Shown: positions 8,377 to 18,582, counted from the stretch's first letter. The stretch: 60,409 nucleotides of DNA from an uncultured Alphaproteobacteria bacterium (GCA_902556405.1 CACDWF010000010.1:1-60409); one strand, 5' to 3'. The notes: generated from the letters alone by a model not told the origin. Made by a program: numbers and translations.

Positions 8377-9396
8377 ATGAGAGTGCAAATTTTGGGACTA
8401 GTTAGGAAAATTTTTATTCCAGTGATAGCTCTTTTGCTTTTAACAGTTAATTTTTGTTCAGCCGAACAAGTTGCACGCCTATCAGTACATTGGAGTGCTA
8501 AACACCACTGCGCTAAGCATGCACAGATTTTTGCAGATAGGGTAAATGTGCGAGCAAAGGGTAAATTAAAGATAGAAGTTTATCCGTCAAAACAGCTTTT
8601 TGGGATAAGAGAAGTAATGGGAGCTGTCACATCAGGGGCAGTAGAGCTTGGAGGGATAGTTGGCGTTGTTAGTTTTCCTCCTATCAACAAAAATTTTAAT
8701 ATTGCTTCTTATCCCGGTTTATTCCGGTCATATGATGATCAACGAAACTTTTTTCAAGATTCGCCCGAAGGAAAGAAGATCTGGAATGAAATTACCACAA
8801 AAACCAATTCGAAGTTGATTATGTATAACCCCGTAGGCCCAGTAATGACTTTTAGTAGCAAAAGAGAGCTGACTGGGATCGAAGCTATGAAAGACTTGAA
8901 GGCTAGAAGGTTGTTAAAAAGTGAGGAACCAATGTGGGATGCATTTGGGTCGAAAAGAGTTTCTTTGCCCACGGGTGAAGTATACACTGCATTACAAACC
9001 GGCATGATCGACACAATAAATAGTCCTCCTCAAAGCATCGGAGCCTATAGTTGGTGGGAATTTTTAAAATACGCTCAGAAGCCCTATCAGTATTATGCCG
9101 ACGCATTTGTAATGGCTAATGCTCAATGGTTTGACTCGCTATCACCAGAGTTACAAAAAATAATTTTAGAAGTAGGTAAAGAAGTAGGCGACTTATCAAC
9201 TAATGGAATTATGGATGCGGGAGAAGATACCCTTAAACAGTTTCAGGATAAGGGAGGTATTATAACCGTTTTGTCTGGAGCAGAGAAGGCAAAATTTGAT
9301 AAGTTAATGAATGAAAAAGTTATCCCTGCAATGGCTGATATGATTGATGCTAAAGCATTAAAAGCCGCGGAAGACTATGTGGCATCACTGAATTAG
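8377..9396 (+). CDS. TRAP transporter substrate-binding protein DctP family
   Basis: A 339-residue periplasmic binding protein with a signal peptide ending near NFCSA. The DctP fold is shown by FADRVNVRAKGKLKIEVYP near residue 50, EVMGAVTSGAVELGG near residue 86, the conserved arginine region KDLKARRLLKSEEPMW near residue 170, and LPTGEVYTALQTGMIDTINSP near residues 195-217, typical of the family. A GGGAGGG ribosome binding site lies just upstream. It forms an operon with the DctQ and DctM genes. The substrate is probably an organic acid, but cannot be named. Confidence 0.88.
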   Translation: MRVQILGLVRKIFIPVIALLLLTVNFCSAEQVARLSVHWSAKHHCAKHAQIFADRVNVRAKGKLKIEVYPSKQLFGIREVMGAVTSGAVELGGIVGVVSFPPINKNFNIASYPGLFRSYDDQRNFFQDSPEGKKIWNEITTKTNSKLIMYNPVGPVMTFSSKRELTGIEAMKDLKARRLLKSEEPMWDAFGSKRVSLPTGEVYTALQTGMIDTINSPPQSIGAYSWWEFLKYAQKPYQYYADAFVMANAQWFDSLSPELQKIILEVGKEVGDLSTNGIMDAGEDTLKQFQDKGGIITVLSGAEKAKFDKLMNEKVIPAMADMIDAKALKAAEDYVASLN

Positions 9397-9403
9397 CGCT
9401 ATT

Positions 9404-9913
9404 ATGCTACACGTTTTGCTAGCCATAAATAATATTCTTAATAGAGTAATTTTATGGCTGGCAACAATTATTGTAGCTCTAATGGTTTTAGCTCTTTCAC
9501 TTAGCGCTTTAACTCGGTATGTATCAGGTATCGGTTACGATTGGTTTATTGAGTTACCCCCAGTATTGACAAGCTGGTTGGTTTTTCCGTTGTTAGGCCC
9601 ACTTCTAGTTCAAGGCAAACATATAAAAGTTGATTTTTTAACAAGTATTCTTTCTGATAAAAGTAAAATCATTCTAAGAATATTCGTTGCTATTGTTGCT
9701 TTAATGGCTGGTCTAATTTTTTGCAAAGCGGGTATTGATGCCACTGTCCTTTATTATAACCTCGGTCAAAAAATGGAGCTAGAAATTGACGTACCAATTT
9801 GGTGGATGTACTTAGCCTTTCCGACTGGATTTCTTATCCTTATACTATTTTCAACCCAAATGTTTTTAGAGGAAATTCTGAACCTCAAAAACCTAAAGAG
9901 TAAAGCTGACTAG
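9404..9913 (+). CDS. TRAP transporter small permease, DctQ family
   Basis: A 169-residue membrane protein with four predicted membrane segments. The segment between TM1 and TM2 reads TRYVSGIGYDWFIELPP, the DctQ pattern, and GPLLVQGKHIKVDFL follows. It forms the small membrane subunit that couples to DctM for sodium-driven uptake. It begins seven bases after the dctP stop and ends four bases before the dctM start. Confidence 0.85.
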   Translation: MLHVLLAINNILNRVILWLATIIVALMVLALSLSALTRYVSGIGYDWFIELPPVLTSWLVFPLLGPLLVQGKHIKVDFLTSILSDKSKIILRIFVAIVALMAGLIFCKAGIDATVLYYNLGQKMELEIDVPIWWMYLAFPTGFLILILFSTQMFLEEILNLKNLKSKAD

Positions 9914-9917
9914 CCAT

Positions 9918-11186
9918 ATGTTCTCTCTGTCAATGTCTCTATCATTTATACTGTTACTTTTGGCAGTCCCTATATTTATAGTATTTGGCTTAGGATCTTC
10001 AATTGCAGCTATATGGGGGTTGAATCTTCCTTGGTCTGTATTAATACAAATCTCTTTTGCCGCTTTAACCAAACATATATTAGTAGCTGTACCTCTATTC
10101 ATTTTTGCTGGAATGGTAATGTTAAGGGGCGGTGCAGCTACCAGGCTAGTAAACTTTTGCACCGCTTTAGTAGGACATTGGCCAGGGGGACTTGGTGTAG
10201 CTATGGTAGTGGCAATGGGTTTTTTTGCTGCATTCTGCGGGTCCATACTTGCGGCCATCACGGCCGTAGGAACTATAATGATGCCAAAAATGATTGAGCA
10301 AGGATACCCAACACCTTTCGTGGTAGTACTTGCAGCTTCGGCCGCTCTTTTAGAGGCCTTAATCCCTCCATCCAACGCAGCCATACTTTATAGTGCTCTT
10401 ACTAATGTACCAGTATCTCAAACTTTCGCAGCAGGGATAATACCCGGAATTATTCTTCTTTTTTTAATGATTGCAGTAGTTCTAATAAAATGTCGAAATG
10501 TTGAGAGACTAAAAAGGGCTACCAGCAGAGAAAAATTAACCTCATTTTTTAAAGCATTACCTGCATTAGTAACCCCATTTATTATTTTAGGTGGAATTTA
10601 TGCTGGGCTTCTGACCCCCTCAGAATCTGCCGCAGTTGCCGGTGTATGGGCAGCCTTAATAGGCTTTATTATTTACCGAGAATTAACTTTTACAGGTCTG
10701 GTTTTGTGTGTAAAGGAAACAGCGATAACCACTGCCGTTATTTTTTCGATTATAGCAACAGCAACATTTTTAAGCGTGGTATTGACATATACACAAACCC
10801 CCCAAAAAATAATTGAATTCTTTACCTCAATGGGCGCTAGTCCCCTCTTGTTTTGGGTCATGCTTGCTGTAATTTGTTTGTTTTTGGGCACGTTTATAGA
10901 AATAGTTCCTGTTTTCTATTTAACTGTTCCTATTTTTGCTGCTATTGCTCTCTCTTTTAATCAAAGCTTATTACACCTTTATGTTGTATTTGTTGCATTT
11001 GCTGGAATTGGCATGATTACACCTCCTGTTTGTGTAGGAATTTATACGTCTGCTGGAGTGGTAGGCGAAGATCCAGGCAAGGCTTTTCGGGAAATACCAT
11101 TATTCACGCTAATTGGAATAATTTATGGAGCTTTGATGATTTTTTTTCCTTGGGCGTCCACCTGGCTACCAAACATATTAAGATAA
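9918..11186 (+). CDS. TRAP transporter large permease, DctM family
   Basis: A 422-residue, roughly twelve-segment membrane protein that forms the transport channel. Motifs typical of DctM include AVPLFIFAGMVMLRGG, GGLGVAMVVAMGFFAAFCGS near residues 92-112, and LIPPSNAAILYS near residue 148; the pseudo-repeat in the second half contains GMITPPVCVGIYTSA. It completes the dctP-dctQ-dctM operon. The 140 bases that follow to 11326 hold no gene or clear terminator that I can see. Confidence 0.88.
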   Translation: MFSLSMSLSFILLLLAVPIFIVFGLGSSIAAIWGLNLPWSVLIQISFAALTKHILVAVPLFIFAGMVMLRGGAATRLVNFCTALVGHWPGGLGVAMVVAMGFFAAFCGSILAAITAVGTIMMPKMIEQGYPTPFVVVLAASAALLEALIPPSNAAILYSALTNVPVSQTFAAGIIPGIILLFLMIAVVLIKCRNVERLKRATSREKLTSFFKALPALVTPFIILGGIYAGLLTPSESAAVAGVWAALIGFIIYRELTFTGLVLCVKETAITTAVIFSIIATATFLSVVLTYTQTPQKIIEFFTSMGASPLLFWVMLAVICLFLGTFIEIVPVFYLTVPIFAAIALSFNQSLLHLYVVFVAFAGIGMITPPVCVGIYTSAGVVGEDPGKAFREIPLFTLIGIIYGALMIFFPWASTWLPNILR

Positions 11187-11326
11187 GAGGAGCCAAAAGA
11201 TAAATTTCCATGAGATAATTAGCATGACTTCTATTCATTTGTCCAGGGCGAGCAACTAAGTATCAGTTTGAGGAAAGAGGTATAGTTAAGTAAAATTTAG
11301 TCTGAAGAAAAGAAACTGATTAATAT

Positions 11327-12826
11327 TTATAAAATATCTTTCAACATTTTCTTCGCACTGTAAGACAAGTCTTCCAAATTTTGACCAGTATAAATATTTC
11401 TTGATATCTCCTTTCCTAGTTCGACACCCCATTGATCAAAACTATTAATTCCCCATAGCAAGCCACATACAATAGTTGCATTTTCATACAGAGAAACTAG
11501 TTTGCCTAAAGATTCGGCGTTGGTTCTATCCCAGCTTATAAAAGTACACGGCCTATTGCCTGTCATATTTCTGTACTTTTCTCTATGTGTCTGTTTTCCC
11601 GTGATGAGTGCTTCTGCTTGTGCAATAGCGTTTACAACTAACCTTGAATGGGGTTCTAAATCTTTTTTATTTTTACCAACTACATTCTTACCCTCAAACG
11701 GAACTAAGAACTCCACTGGAATTTTTTCTATGCCTTGATGAAGTAACTGAAAAAAACTGTGTTGAGACTCCGTTCCAATTTCTCCGAAAACTAAAGGCGC
11801 TGCAGGTAACTCTAGCTTTTTACCTAGAGCATCTACGCTTTTCCCATTGCTCTCCATTTCCACTTGCTGAAACCAACTTGGAAAAAATTTTAGACCTTTC
11901 TCATAGGGAACAATTGCGAGATTTTGTAGATTTAGAACGTTTCTGTTCCATATTCTTGAAATGCCGAGAATGTAGGGTAAATTTAATTCAAGTTTTTCTT
12001 CCATGAAATGCTTGTCCATTTTATAGGCTCCTGCGAGAAGTTGTTCATAAACATCTATACCCAGAGACGCAACTAAGCCTAAACCAAAATGCGACCACAT
12101 TGAAAATCTACCCCCTACCCCATTAGGCACGTGAAAAATTGCATGTTCCTTAAGACCAGCTTCCAACGCTTTTTCTGGAAATGATGTGACTGCCACCATA
12201 TGATCATTGAGATCCAAGCCCTCATTATTGAGCAAAGTTTTGACAAAGCTTAGATTAACTAATGTTTCTTCTGTAGAAAACGACTTGGAATTGAAGATAA
12301 AGAATGTTTCTTTAATATTTTTCATTTTTAGAGTGTTTTCAAGGTTTGTGAAATCTAAATTCGATATGTTAATTAGGGAAGGCCCCTTACTTTCGTGCTT
12401 TAGTGCATTATAAACCATTTTTATGCCAAGGTCCGATCCCCCTATTCCTACGTTAATTAGATTCTTTATTTTCTTTTGTTTTAGGAAAGAAATGAAAGAC
12501 TTATACCTGTAAGTTTTATCCAATACTGAGTTTGAATTCCGTTCAGGAAAATGGGTTACAAGCCTATTTTCAGTAACATTTAAAAAAGAACCCTCGAAGA
12601 GCTTCTTTTTTTTATCTTTAATGTCTATAGCCTCTCCAAGCATTTTAAGTTTATCAAATTGCTCAGAGGAAATAAGCTGTCTAGTTATATCAAGTGATAT
12701 ATCCTCAAAAGAAAAAGTGAATGCCTTCTGTCTGTCTGGATTTTGGAGTTCGTTGGCGATGACAAAATCCGACTTTTTTTCTTCTTCTAAAATATCCCTA
12801 AAGTATTTGTTTTCATTAAGTTGCAT
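11327..12826 (-). CDS. pgi: Glucose-6-phosphate isomerase
   Basis: Interconverts glucose-6-phosphate and fructose-6-phosphate. The 499-residue protein carries INVGIGGSDLGIKMVYNAL near residue 120, the signature-1 segment GVGGRFSMWSHFGLGL near residue 238, ESQHSFFQLLHQGIEKIP near residue 355 containing the active-site histidine, and a C-terminal SFDQWGVELGKE (signature 2). It is slightly shorter than the E. coli enzyme, as in many alphaproteobacteria. The ATG at 12826 is the only good start. It is transcribed toward the TRAP operon and probably follows the EamA gene. Confidence 0.93.
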   Translation of the reverse strand: MQLNENKYFRDILEEEKKSDFVIANELQNPDRQKAFTFSFEDISLDITRQLISSEQFDKLKMLGEAIDIKDKKKKLFEGSFLNVTENRLVTHFPERNSNSVLDKTYRYKSFISFLKQKKIKNLINVGIGGSDLGIKMVYNALKHESKGPSLINISNLDFTNLENTLKMKNIKETFFIFNSKSFSTEETLVNLSFVKTLLNNEGLDLNDHMVAVTSFPEKALEAGLKEHAIFHVPNGVGGRFSMWSHFGLGLVASLGIDVYEQLLAGAYKMDKHFMEEKLELNLPYILGISRIWNRNVLNLQNLAIVPYEKGLKFFPSWFQQVEMESNGKSVDALGKKLELPAAPLVFGEIGTESQHSFFQLLHQGIEKIPVEFLVPFEGKNVVGKNKKDLEPHSRLVVNAIAQAEALITGKQTHREKYRNMTGNRPCTFISWDRTNAESLGKLVSLYENATIVCGLLWGINSFDQWGVELGKEISRNIYTGQNLEDLSYSAKKMLKDIL

Positions 12827-12898
12827 TTTTTCACAATAGTTTGAGCGTAGTTCCGGATAATATCTGATGCCACAACAAAGTTTTGAAGTCCAATTTTT

Positions 12899-13846
12899 TT
12901 AATGCGATGTATTTTTTTCTTTATCCCCAATAACCATAAAAAGATAAATACCTAACAAAACAATGAATAATGAGATTAAATGATAAATGAATAACCTCTC
13001 CCCTAGCAAAAGCACTCCCAGGATCGCTGCGAAGATAGGTAGAAAATTAATAAATAACCCTGCTTTAGATGCTCCAACTAGCTCAACACCTCTTATAAAA
13101 AAAATCTGAGCTAGAAAAGAGGGGACAAAAGCTATGTAAAGTATAGTGAGCCAAGCGGTACTTGTAGCAGGAACCTGAATGAGCCCTAGATAGTATTCTA
13201 TAATCAGTAGTGGAATAGAAAATATCAAGGCACTCAGTGAGAAATAAGTCATCAGTACAATAGGATCAATTACTGGTTTGTTTTTTAGTCCGAGGGTAAA
13301 GCCAGAGTAGAAAAAACAAGCGGATAGCATTACTATGTCTCCATAATTAAAAGACAATAAAATTACTCTCTCATAGTCGCCTTGGCTTACCACTACTAGA
13401 ACACCAAAAAATGCTATTATCAACCCAACAACCTTCGTAATGTTGACTAACTCTTTGAATATAATTACTGACCCAACTAGTATTATCGCGGGCATAATGC
13501 CTTGAATGATACCTAAATTTATTGCTGTTGTATTCTGAGCAGCTATATAAAACAACGCATTAAATCCGGTGAGCCCAAGTGATCCCATTAAGCAAAGCCA
13601 GACAAGTTTTTTACTTATTGACTTAAAAGACGAAATTAATTTCTTATTTAAAAAACAAATTAGAAAAACCGAGATAATAAACCATCTCAAAAACACAACA
13701 ACCATGGGCGACATTTCCCCAGTTGACATTCTTCCTGCTATTGTGTTCCCAGCCCAGCCTAACATTGCTAAGCAAAGCAGCAAAATACCGTTTTTCAAGA
13801 TAGAAGAGTTTAATGGGTTTAACACTGATCGACTTTCTTTAGTCAA
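12899..13846 (-). CDS. EamA/DMT-superfamily transporter
   Basis: A 315-residue inner-membrane protein with about ten hydrophobic segments and two EamA repeats. The first has AMLGWAGNTIAGRMSTGEMSP near residue 30, typical for RhaT/YdcZ-like exporters; FFIRGVELVGASKAGLFINFLPIF near residues 245-270 is the matching motif in the second. Such transporters export amino acids or metabolites, but the substrate is unknown. It lies between tRNA-Arg and pgi on the same strand. Confidence 0.85.
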   Translation of the reverse strand: MTKESRSVLNPLNSSILKNGILLLCLAMLGWAGNTIAGRMSTGEMSPMVVVFLRWFIISVFLICFLNKKLISSFKSISKKLVWLCLMGSLGLTGFNALFYIAAQNTTAINLGIIQGIMPAIILVGSVIIFKELVNITKVVGLIIAFFGVLVVVSQGDYERVILLSFNYGDIVMLSACFFYSGFTLGLKNKPVIDPIVLMTYFSLSALIFSIPLLIIEYYLGLIQVPATSTAWLTILYIAFVPSFLAQIFFIRGVELVGASKAGLFINFLPIFAAILGVLLLGERLFIYHLISLFIVLLGIYLFMVIGDKEKNTSH

Positions 13847-13853
13847 AAAAGAT

Positions 13854-13930
13854 TGGTGACCCCGGTACGATTCGAACGTACGACCTACTGATTAGAAGTC
13901 AGTTGCTCTATCCAGCTGAGCTACGGGGCC
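13854..13930 (-). tRNA. tRNA-Arg (UCU anticodon), CCA encoded
   Basis: Read on the minus strand, the 77-base sequence folds as a complete cloverleaf. The acceptor GGCCCCG pairs with CGGGGTC (one G-U pair), discriminator A, then encoded CCA. The anticodon loop CTTCTAA gives UCU, decoding AGA/AGG. The T-arm holds GTTCGAATC. It lies eight bases from the EamA gene and 100 bases from the NDUFS4-like gene. Confidence 0.96.
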
Positions 13931-14032
13931 ACTTGGTGCAGTGGTAACATATGAAAAGTTCATAGTAAATTTAAAATTGATCAAATTTGTATTTGATATA
14001 AGCTCAACAGCCTTTAACTTTATTAAATATGA

Positions 14033-14347
14033 CTAGTGAGTCCAAGGCCTTTTTCTGTTGTAATCAAAGTTATCACCGTAGCCATTTTTTCGGACATTCA
14101 TTTTTTTTTCAGATCCTTCATCAATGAAAAATAAGATATTGTTCCTTTGTGCGTATTGAGTCGCATCCTCTTTATTTTCAAATTTTAATCTTATTTGACT
14201 TGTAGTGTCGCTAGATCCAATCCAACTCATAACCTGGTCTATGGGTTTATTATCGTTTTTGTCAAACTCTAAGAACCATTGGTCTGCATTGCCGGTGCCC
14301 GACTGCATCGCAGTCTTAGATGTTTTGAAAATTCGTGCTACCATCAA
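14033..14347 (-). CDS. NADH dehydrogenase accessory protein, NDUFS4-like (ETC complex I subunit family)
   Basis: A 104-residue homologue of the mitochondrial 18-kDa complex I subunit. The conserved pattern VARIFKTSKTAMQSGTGNA then WFLEFD, MSWIGSSDT, LKFENKEDATQYAQRNNI and the C-terminal YNRKRPWTH matches the family. In alphaproteobacteria this accessory protein supports assembly or stability of respiratory complex I. Its location beside tRNA-Arg and divergent from uvrB fits an alphaproteobacterial arrangement. The rest of complex I is not in this window. Confidence 0.88.
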   Translation of the reverse strand: MMVARIFKTSKTAMQSGTGNADQWFLEFDKNDNKPIDQVMSWIGSSDTTSQIRLKFENKEDATQYAQRNNILFFIDEGSEKKMNVRKNGYGDNFDYNRKRPWTH

Positions 14348-14460
14348 AATTCCTAAAAATAAGTTTAAATTTTACAGATGATACTATATTGAACTTATTA
14401 TGTTTTAAACAGTAAAAACGTAAGCAATTATAAAAATTAACCAAATAAAGATTGTTCGAT

Positions 14461-16494
14461 ATGAATGAGCTTACTATAGAAAAAAACAATTTGCATGTTG
14501 TTTCTGAGTTTAAACCAGCTGGGGACCAACCTACAGCAATCGACGAGTTGGTTACAGGATTAGGTAAGGGCGAAAAAAACCAAGTTTTACTCGGAGCTAC
14601 TGGTACAGGTAAAACATTTACAATGGCTAAAATTATTGAGGCAACACAACGCCCTGCACTGATCCTTGCTCCCAACAAAACATTGGCGGGCCAACTTTTT
14701 GGAGAGTTTCAGAAATTCTTTCCCAATAATGCTGTAGAATATTTTGTCTCATATTACGATTACTATCAGCCAGAAGCATATGTTCCGAGATCAGATACTT
14801 ATATTGAAAAAGAGGCTCAAGTTAATGAACAAATTGATAGAATGCGCCACTCAGCTACAAGATCTCTTTTGGAACGGAAGGACGTAGTTATTGTAGCATC
14901 CGTCTCCTGTATATACGGTATAGGTTCCGTCGAAACCTACAGCTCAATGACTCAAAGTTTTAATAAGGGAGGAACTTTCAATCAACAGCAAATAGTGAAG
15001 AACTTGGTTGAGCAACAGTATCGCAGAAATGACAAGAATTTTCAGAGAGGCTGTTTTAGAGTTCGAGGCGATACACTGGATGTATGGCCTGCTCACTTGG
15101 AAAATAGAGCTTGGCGATTTTTGTTCTTTGGCGATGAGTTAGAAAAAATTGTGGAGTTTGATCCTTTAACTGGAAAAAAGCTTGAGGAACTATCCCGAGC
15201 AAAAATATATGCAAATTCCCATTACGTGACTCCTAGACCTACTTTGCAGCAGGCAATAAAAAATATAAAGGCAGAGCTCATTCTTAGACTAAAACAGTTA
15301 AACAATGAAAATAAGCTTCTGGAGGCACAGCGCTTAGAACAACGGACTAACTTCGACTTAGAGATGATCGAAGCAACAGGAATGTGCAATGGCATTGAAA
15401 ATTACTCGAGATATCTCACAGGAAGAAAACCAGGAGAGCCTCCCCCGACTCTTTTTGAGTATATCCCTGACAATGCAATTGTGTTTGCCGATGAAAGCCA
15501 TGTAAGCATTCCTCAGCTTGGAGGTATGTTTAAGGGAGATTTCAGAAGAAAAAGCACTCTTTCAGAGTATGGCTTTAGACTTCCTTCATGCACCGATAAT
15601 AGACCTTTAAAGTTTGAAGAGTGGGATAAAATGAGGCCCCATACAATTTATGTCTCTGCTACTCCTGGGTCATGGGAGCTGGATCAAACGAAGGGCGTTT
15701 TTACTGAGCAGATTATCAGACCAACCGGGCTAATTGACCCCGAAATAGAAGTTAGACCTACTGACTCCCAGATAGATGATTTAATAGAGGAAGTAAATAA
15801 GGTAACAAAAAGAAACCTAAGGACGCTGTGTACTGTTCTCACAAAAAAAATGGCTGAAGATCTCACCGAATATCTTCATGAAAAGGGAATAAGAGTTAGA
15901 TACATGCATTCTGATATCGATACTTTAGAACGATTAGAAATTCTTCGTGATTTACGAATAGGCACTTTTGATGTTCTAGTCGGGATCAATCTTCTGAGAG
16001 AGGGTTTAGATATTCCAGAATGTGGATTAGTTGCAATATTAGATGCTGACAAAGAAGGCTTTTTGCGTTCTGAAACCTCATTAGTACAAACGATTGGAAG
16101 GGCAGCCAGAAATATTGACGGAAAGGTCCTAATGTATGCCGACACAATCACAAAAAGCATGCAGAAAGCAATAGACGAAACTGACAGACGCCGTGATAAA
16201 CAAAAAAAGTACAACGTTGAGAACAGCATAACGCCTAAAACGATAGAGAAAAATGTTAACGACATATTGGAGGGTCTATACAAAGGGGATACTGATCAAG
16301 CTAGAGTGACGGCTGATTTGGAACAGGCACCTGGGATTGGTCATAATCTATCCAGTCATCTGGAGGATTTAAAATCGCAAATGCTTAAGGCTGCAGAAAA
16401 TCTTGAGTTTGAAGAAGCGGCTAAATTAAGGGATCAAATACAGAAACTTGAAAAGACAGAATTGGAAATAAAAAAAGACCCCTTTGCTAGATAA
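14461..16494 (+). CDS. uvrB: Excinuclease ABC subunit B
   Basis: UvrB is the damage-verifying helicase of nucleotide excision repair. Walker A is GATGTGKTFTMA near residue 45, the beta-hairpin region YYDYYQPEAYVPRSDTYIEK near residue 100 is intact, Walker B-like motif is VFADESH near residue 346, and helicase motif VI is QTIGRAARN near residue 547. A C-terminal UVR domain (LEFEEAAKLRDQIQKLE) is present. I use ATG 14461 because an upstream TTG at 14452 has no better ribosome binding site; 677 residues. The gene is convergent with the DUF4864 gene three bases away. Confidence 0.95.
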   Translation: MNELTIEKNNLHVVSEFKPAGDQPTAIDELVTGLGKGEKNQVLLGATGTGKTFTMAKIIEATQRPALILAPNKTLAGQLFGEFQKFFPNNAVEYFVSYYDYYQPEAYVPRSDTYIEKEAQVNEQIDRMRHSATRSLLERKDVVIVASVSCIYGIGSVETYSSMTQSFNKGGTFNQQQIVKNLVEQQYRRNDKNFQRGCFRVRGDTLDVWPAHLENRAWRFLFFGDELEKIVEFDPLTGKKLEELSRAKIYANSHYVTPRPTLQQAIKNIKAELILRLKQLNNENKLLEAQRLEQRTNFDLEMIEATGMCNGIENYSRYLTGRKPGEPPPTLFEYIPDNAIVFADESHVSIPQLGGMFKGDFRRKSTLSEYGFRLPSCTDNRPLKFEEWDKMRPHTIYVSATPGSWELDQTKGVFTEQIIRPTGLIDPEIEVRPTDSQIDDLIEEVNKVTKRNLRTLCTVLTKKMAEDLTEYLHEKGIRVRYMHSDIDTLERLEILRDLRIGTFDVLVGINLLREGLDIPECGLVAILDADKEGFLRSETSLVQTIGRAARNIDGKVLMYADTITKSMQKAIDETDRRRDKQKKYNVENSITPKTIEKNVNDILEGLYKGDTDQARVTADLEQAPGIGHNLSSHLEDLKSQMLKAAENLEFEEAAKLRDQIQKLEKTELEIKKDPFAR

Positions 16495-16497
16495 ATA

Positions 16498-16929
16498 CTA
16501 GGTTTCACCCGCTAAATTTATAGTTAGAACCCCAGCAATTTTCCACAGATCATCATATTTTTCTAGAATATAGTCATATGTCTCCAGAGAACCGTCATAG
16601 GATTGGAATAAAACTCTCTGAATAGATTTATTGCCAAGGTCTTGAAATTTTGTGAATTTAAAGTTCTTCGGTCTCCATATAACAGGGTACCCATTCCTGA
16701 CCATCAAACCAAAAACATCTGGGTTGGGAAACTGAGCTTGAATATTAGGCGCCGCAAATGTATATGCTTTCTTGATATTATTCTCCTTAAAGGCCTCAAT
16801 CTGTGAACTTATTGTATTGCGCACCTCTTTCATTACTATTTCACTTTCATCAGCAAAAACTAAAGCACTCAAAAGGGAAATGAATAATGCGATGATCGAT
16901 GCTTTTTTAATAAAATAATCCCACCTCAT
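16498..16929 (-). CDS. DUF4864 domain-containing secreted protein
   Basis: A 143-residue protein with a signal peptide or membrane anchor near residues 10-26 (ending LVFADES). The mature part has the DUF4864 pattern: ISSQIEAFKENNIKKAYTFA, then NPDVFGLMVRNGYPVIWRP, and a C-terminal beta-rich half ending WKIAGVLTINL. The fold is expected to be NTF2-like. Its function is unknown. Its start overlaps the lysK stop by four bases, so it is co-translated with lysK. Confidence 0.72.
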   Translation of the reverse strand: MRWDYFIKKASIIALFISLLSALVFADESEIVMKEVRNTISSQIEAFKENNIKKAYTFAAPNIQAQFPNPDVFGLMVRNGYPVIWRPKNFKFTKFQDLGNKSIQRVLFQSYDGSLETYDYILEKYDDLWKIAGVLTINLAGET

Positions 16930-18482
16930 CGCACCACCTCATTCAACTTTTCCACTGTTTTTTCTTTACCTAGCAGAGCAAAAAAACTACCTAATCTAGG
17001 TCCACTTTGACTTCCTAAAAGAACTTCGTATATCAATTTGAACCAATCTCTATTATTTTCAAATCCATTTGTTTTACCTACATCTAAAATAATTTGCTGA
17101 ATTTCACTCGCATCCCAGTTTTCGTATAATCCCTCTAGCTTTTTTGTTAGCTCAACCAAAGGGATACGCTCATCACCTGAAGGTTGCTTGAAAACCAACT
17201 TGGATTCAAGAAAATCATTAAAATAATTTATGGCATTCTGCATAGCCCCACACATTGTGGGGTTCAGAGGATCACCTCTTTCGCTAACATACTTTCTTAC
17301 GAATGAAAGGAGTGTTTCTATACTTGTTGATCCAGTTGCACCGGCTAAGTTCATTAGCATAGAAAAAGAAACAAGTAATTCAGACTTAGGAGGGTTGGCT
17401 TGGTGAAGATGCCAAACAGGATTTTGATATTTATCCTCCTCGCTCTGTTGGTGATATACTTCTAAAAACTTATGGTAATCATCAACAGCTCTCGGAATTG
17501 AGTCGAAATAAAGCCTTTTTGCTGTCTTTGGCTTTTGAAACATAAAAAGGCTCAAAGAGTTCTTTGACCCATATCTTAGCCACTCTTCAACAGACAGACC
17601 GTTACCTTTTGATTTTGAAATTTTCTGTCCTTGGTCGTCAAGGAATAACTCATAAAAAAACTGGTATGGTGCTTTTCTCCCTAGTACCTTGCATATTTTT
17701 GATGCTAGATTGGCGGATGGAATTAAGTCTTTACCATACATTTCATAATCTACGGACAATGCGAACCATCTCATGGCCCAATCGGCTTTCCATTGAAGCT
17801 TCACATTCCCATCTGTAACTGGAGTTTTAACTTTTTTACCGTCAACATCTTCATAAACTATTGAATGTGTTGTGCTATCTATTTCAAGGGTTGGTACTTG
17901 CAAAACTTTACCAGACTTTCTACTTATTGGTAAAAAAGGTGAATAGGTTAATTTTCTTTCTGATCCAAGAGACGGTAGGATAATTTCCATAATTTCATCG
18001 TACTTAGCCAAAATTTGCACCAGTGCCTCGTTGAAAACACCTGAAGAGTAACACTTAGTCGATGAAATAAACTCATAGTCAAAATGAAAGCTATCTAGAA
18101 ACTCGCATAATTTACTATTGTTGTGTTCAGCAAAGCTTTTGTGGGTACCAAAGGGATCAGTTACCCTTGAAAGAGGTAAATCTAAATCTCTTTCTACTAG
18201 CCCTTTATTAGGTATATTGTCAGGAACTTTTCGAAGACCATCCAGATCATCTGAAAAGCAAAGAAGGTTAGTATTAACTCCGTATAGTTTTTCGAAGGAA
18301 TGTCTCACCATTGACGTTCTCATAACCTCTCCAAATGTTCCAATGTGGGGCAAACCAGATGGACCATAGCCAGTTTGAAACGTAACCATATCTTTATTCT
18401 CGTTCATATTTATCAAATGTTTGTTAAGGCCAACTGCTTCTTGCACAGGCCAAATTTTAATATTTTCGAGCAAATTTTCCAT
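16926..18482 (-). CDS. lysK: Lysyl-tRNA synthetase, class I
   Basis: A 518-residue class I LysRS, the type found in alphaproteobacteria and archaea instead of the class II enzyme. The HIGH-type motif reads GPSGLPHIGTFGE near residue 39 and the KMSKS-type motif KISKSKGNGLS near residue 290. The C-terminal helical domain is the anticodon-binding part. The 100-base gap between this start and the divergent TerB gene is free of other features. The downstream DUF4864 gene overlaps the stop. Confidence 0.94.
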   Translation of the reverse strand: MENLLENIKIWPVQEAVGLNKHLINMNENKDMVTFQTGYGPSGLPHIGTFGEVMRTSMVRHSFEKLYGVNTNLLCFSDDLDGLRKVPDNIPNKGLVERDLDLPLSRVTDPFGTHKSFAEHNNSKLCEFLDSFHFDYEFISSTKCYSSGVFNEALVQILAKYDEIMEIILPSLGSERKLTYSPFLPISRKSGKVLQVPTLEIDSTTHSIVYEDVDGKKVKTPVTDGNVKLQWKADWAMRWFALSVDYEMYGKDLIPSANLASKICKVLGRKAPYQFFYELFLDDQGQKISKSKGNGLSVEEWLRYGSKNSLSLFMFQKPKTAKRLYFDSIPRAVDDYHKFLEVYHQQSEEDKYQNPVWHLHQANPPKSELLVSFSMLMNLAGATGSTSIETLLSFVRKYVSERGDPLNPTMCGAMQNAINYFNDFLESKLVFKQPSGDERIPLVELTKKLEGLYENWDASEIQQIILDVGKTNGFENNRDWFKLIYEVLLGSQSGPRLGSFFALLGKEKTVEKLNEVVR

Positions 18483-18582
18483 TCAGTTCACTTATCCATA
18501 TCCTAGAAAATATAAATATAAATGTTGTTCACATAGGCTGAGATCCGTATAATATAATTGATAGAAAATTGCTAGCATTTAT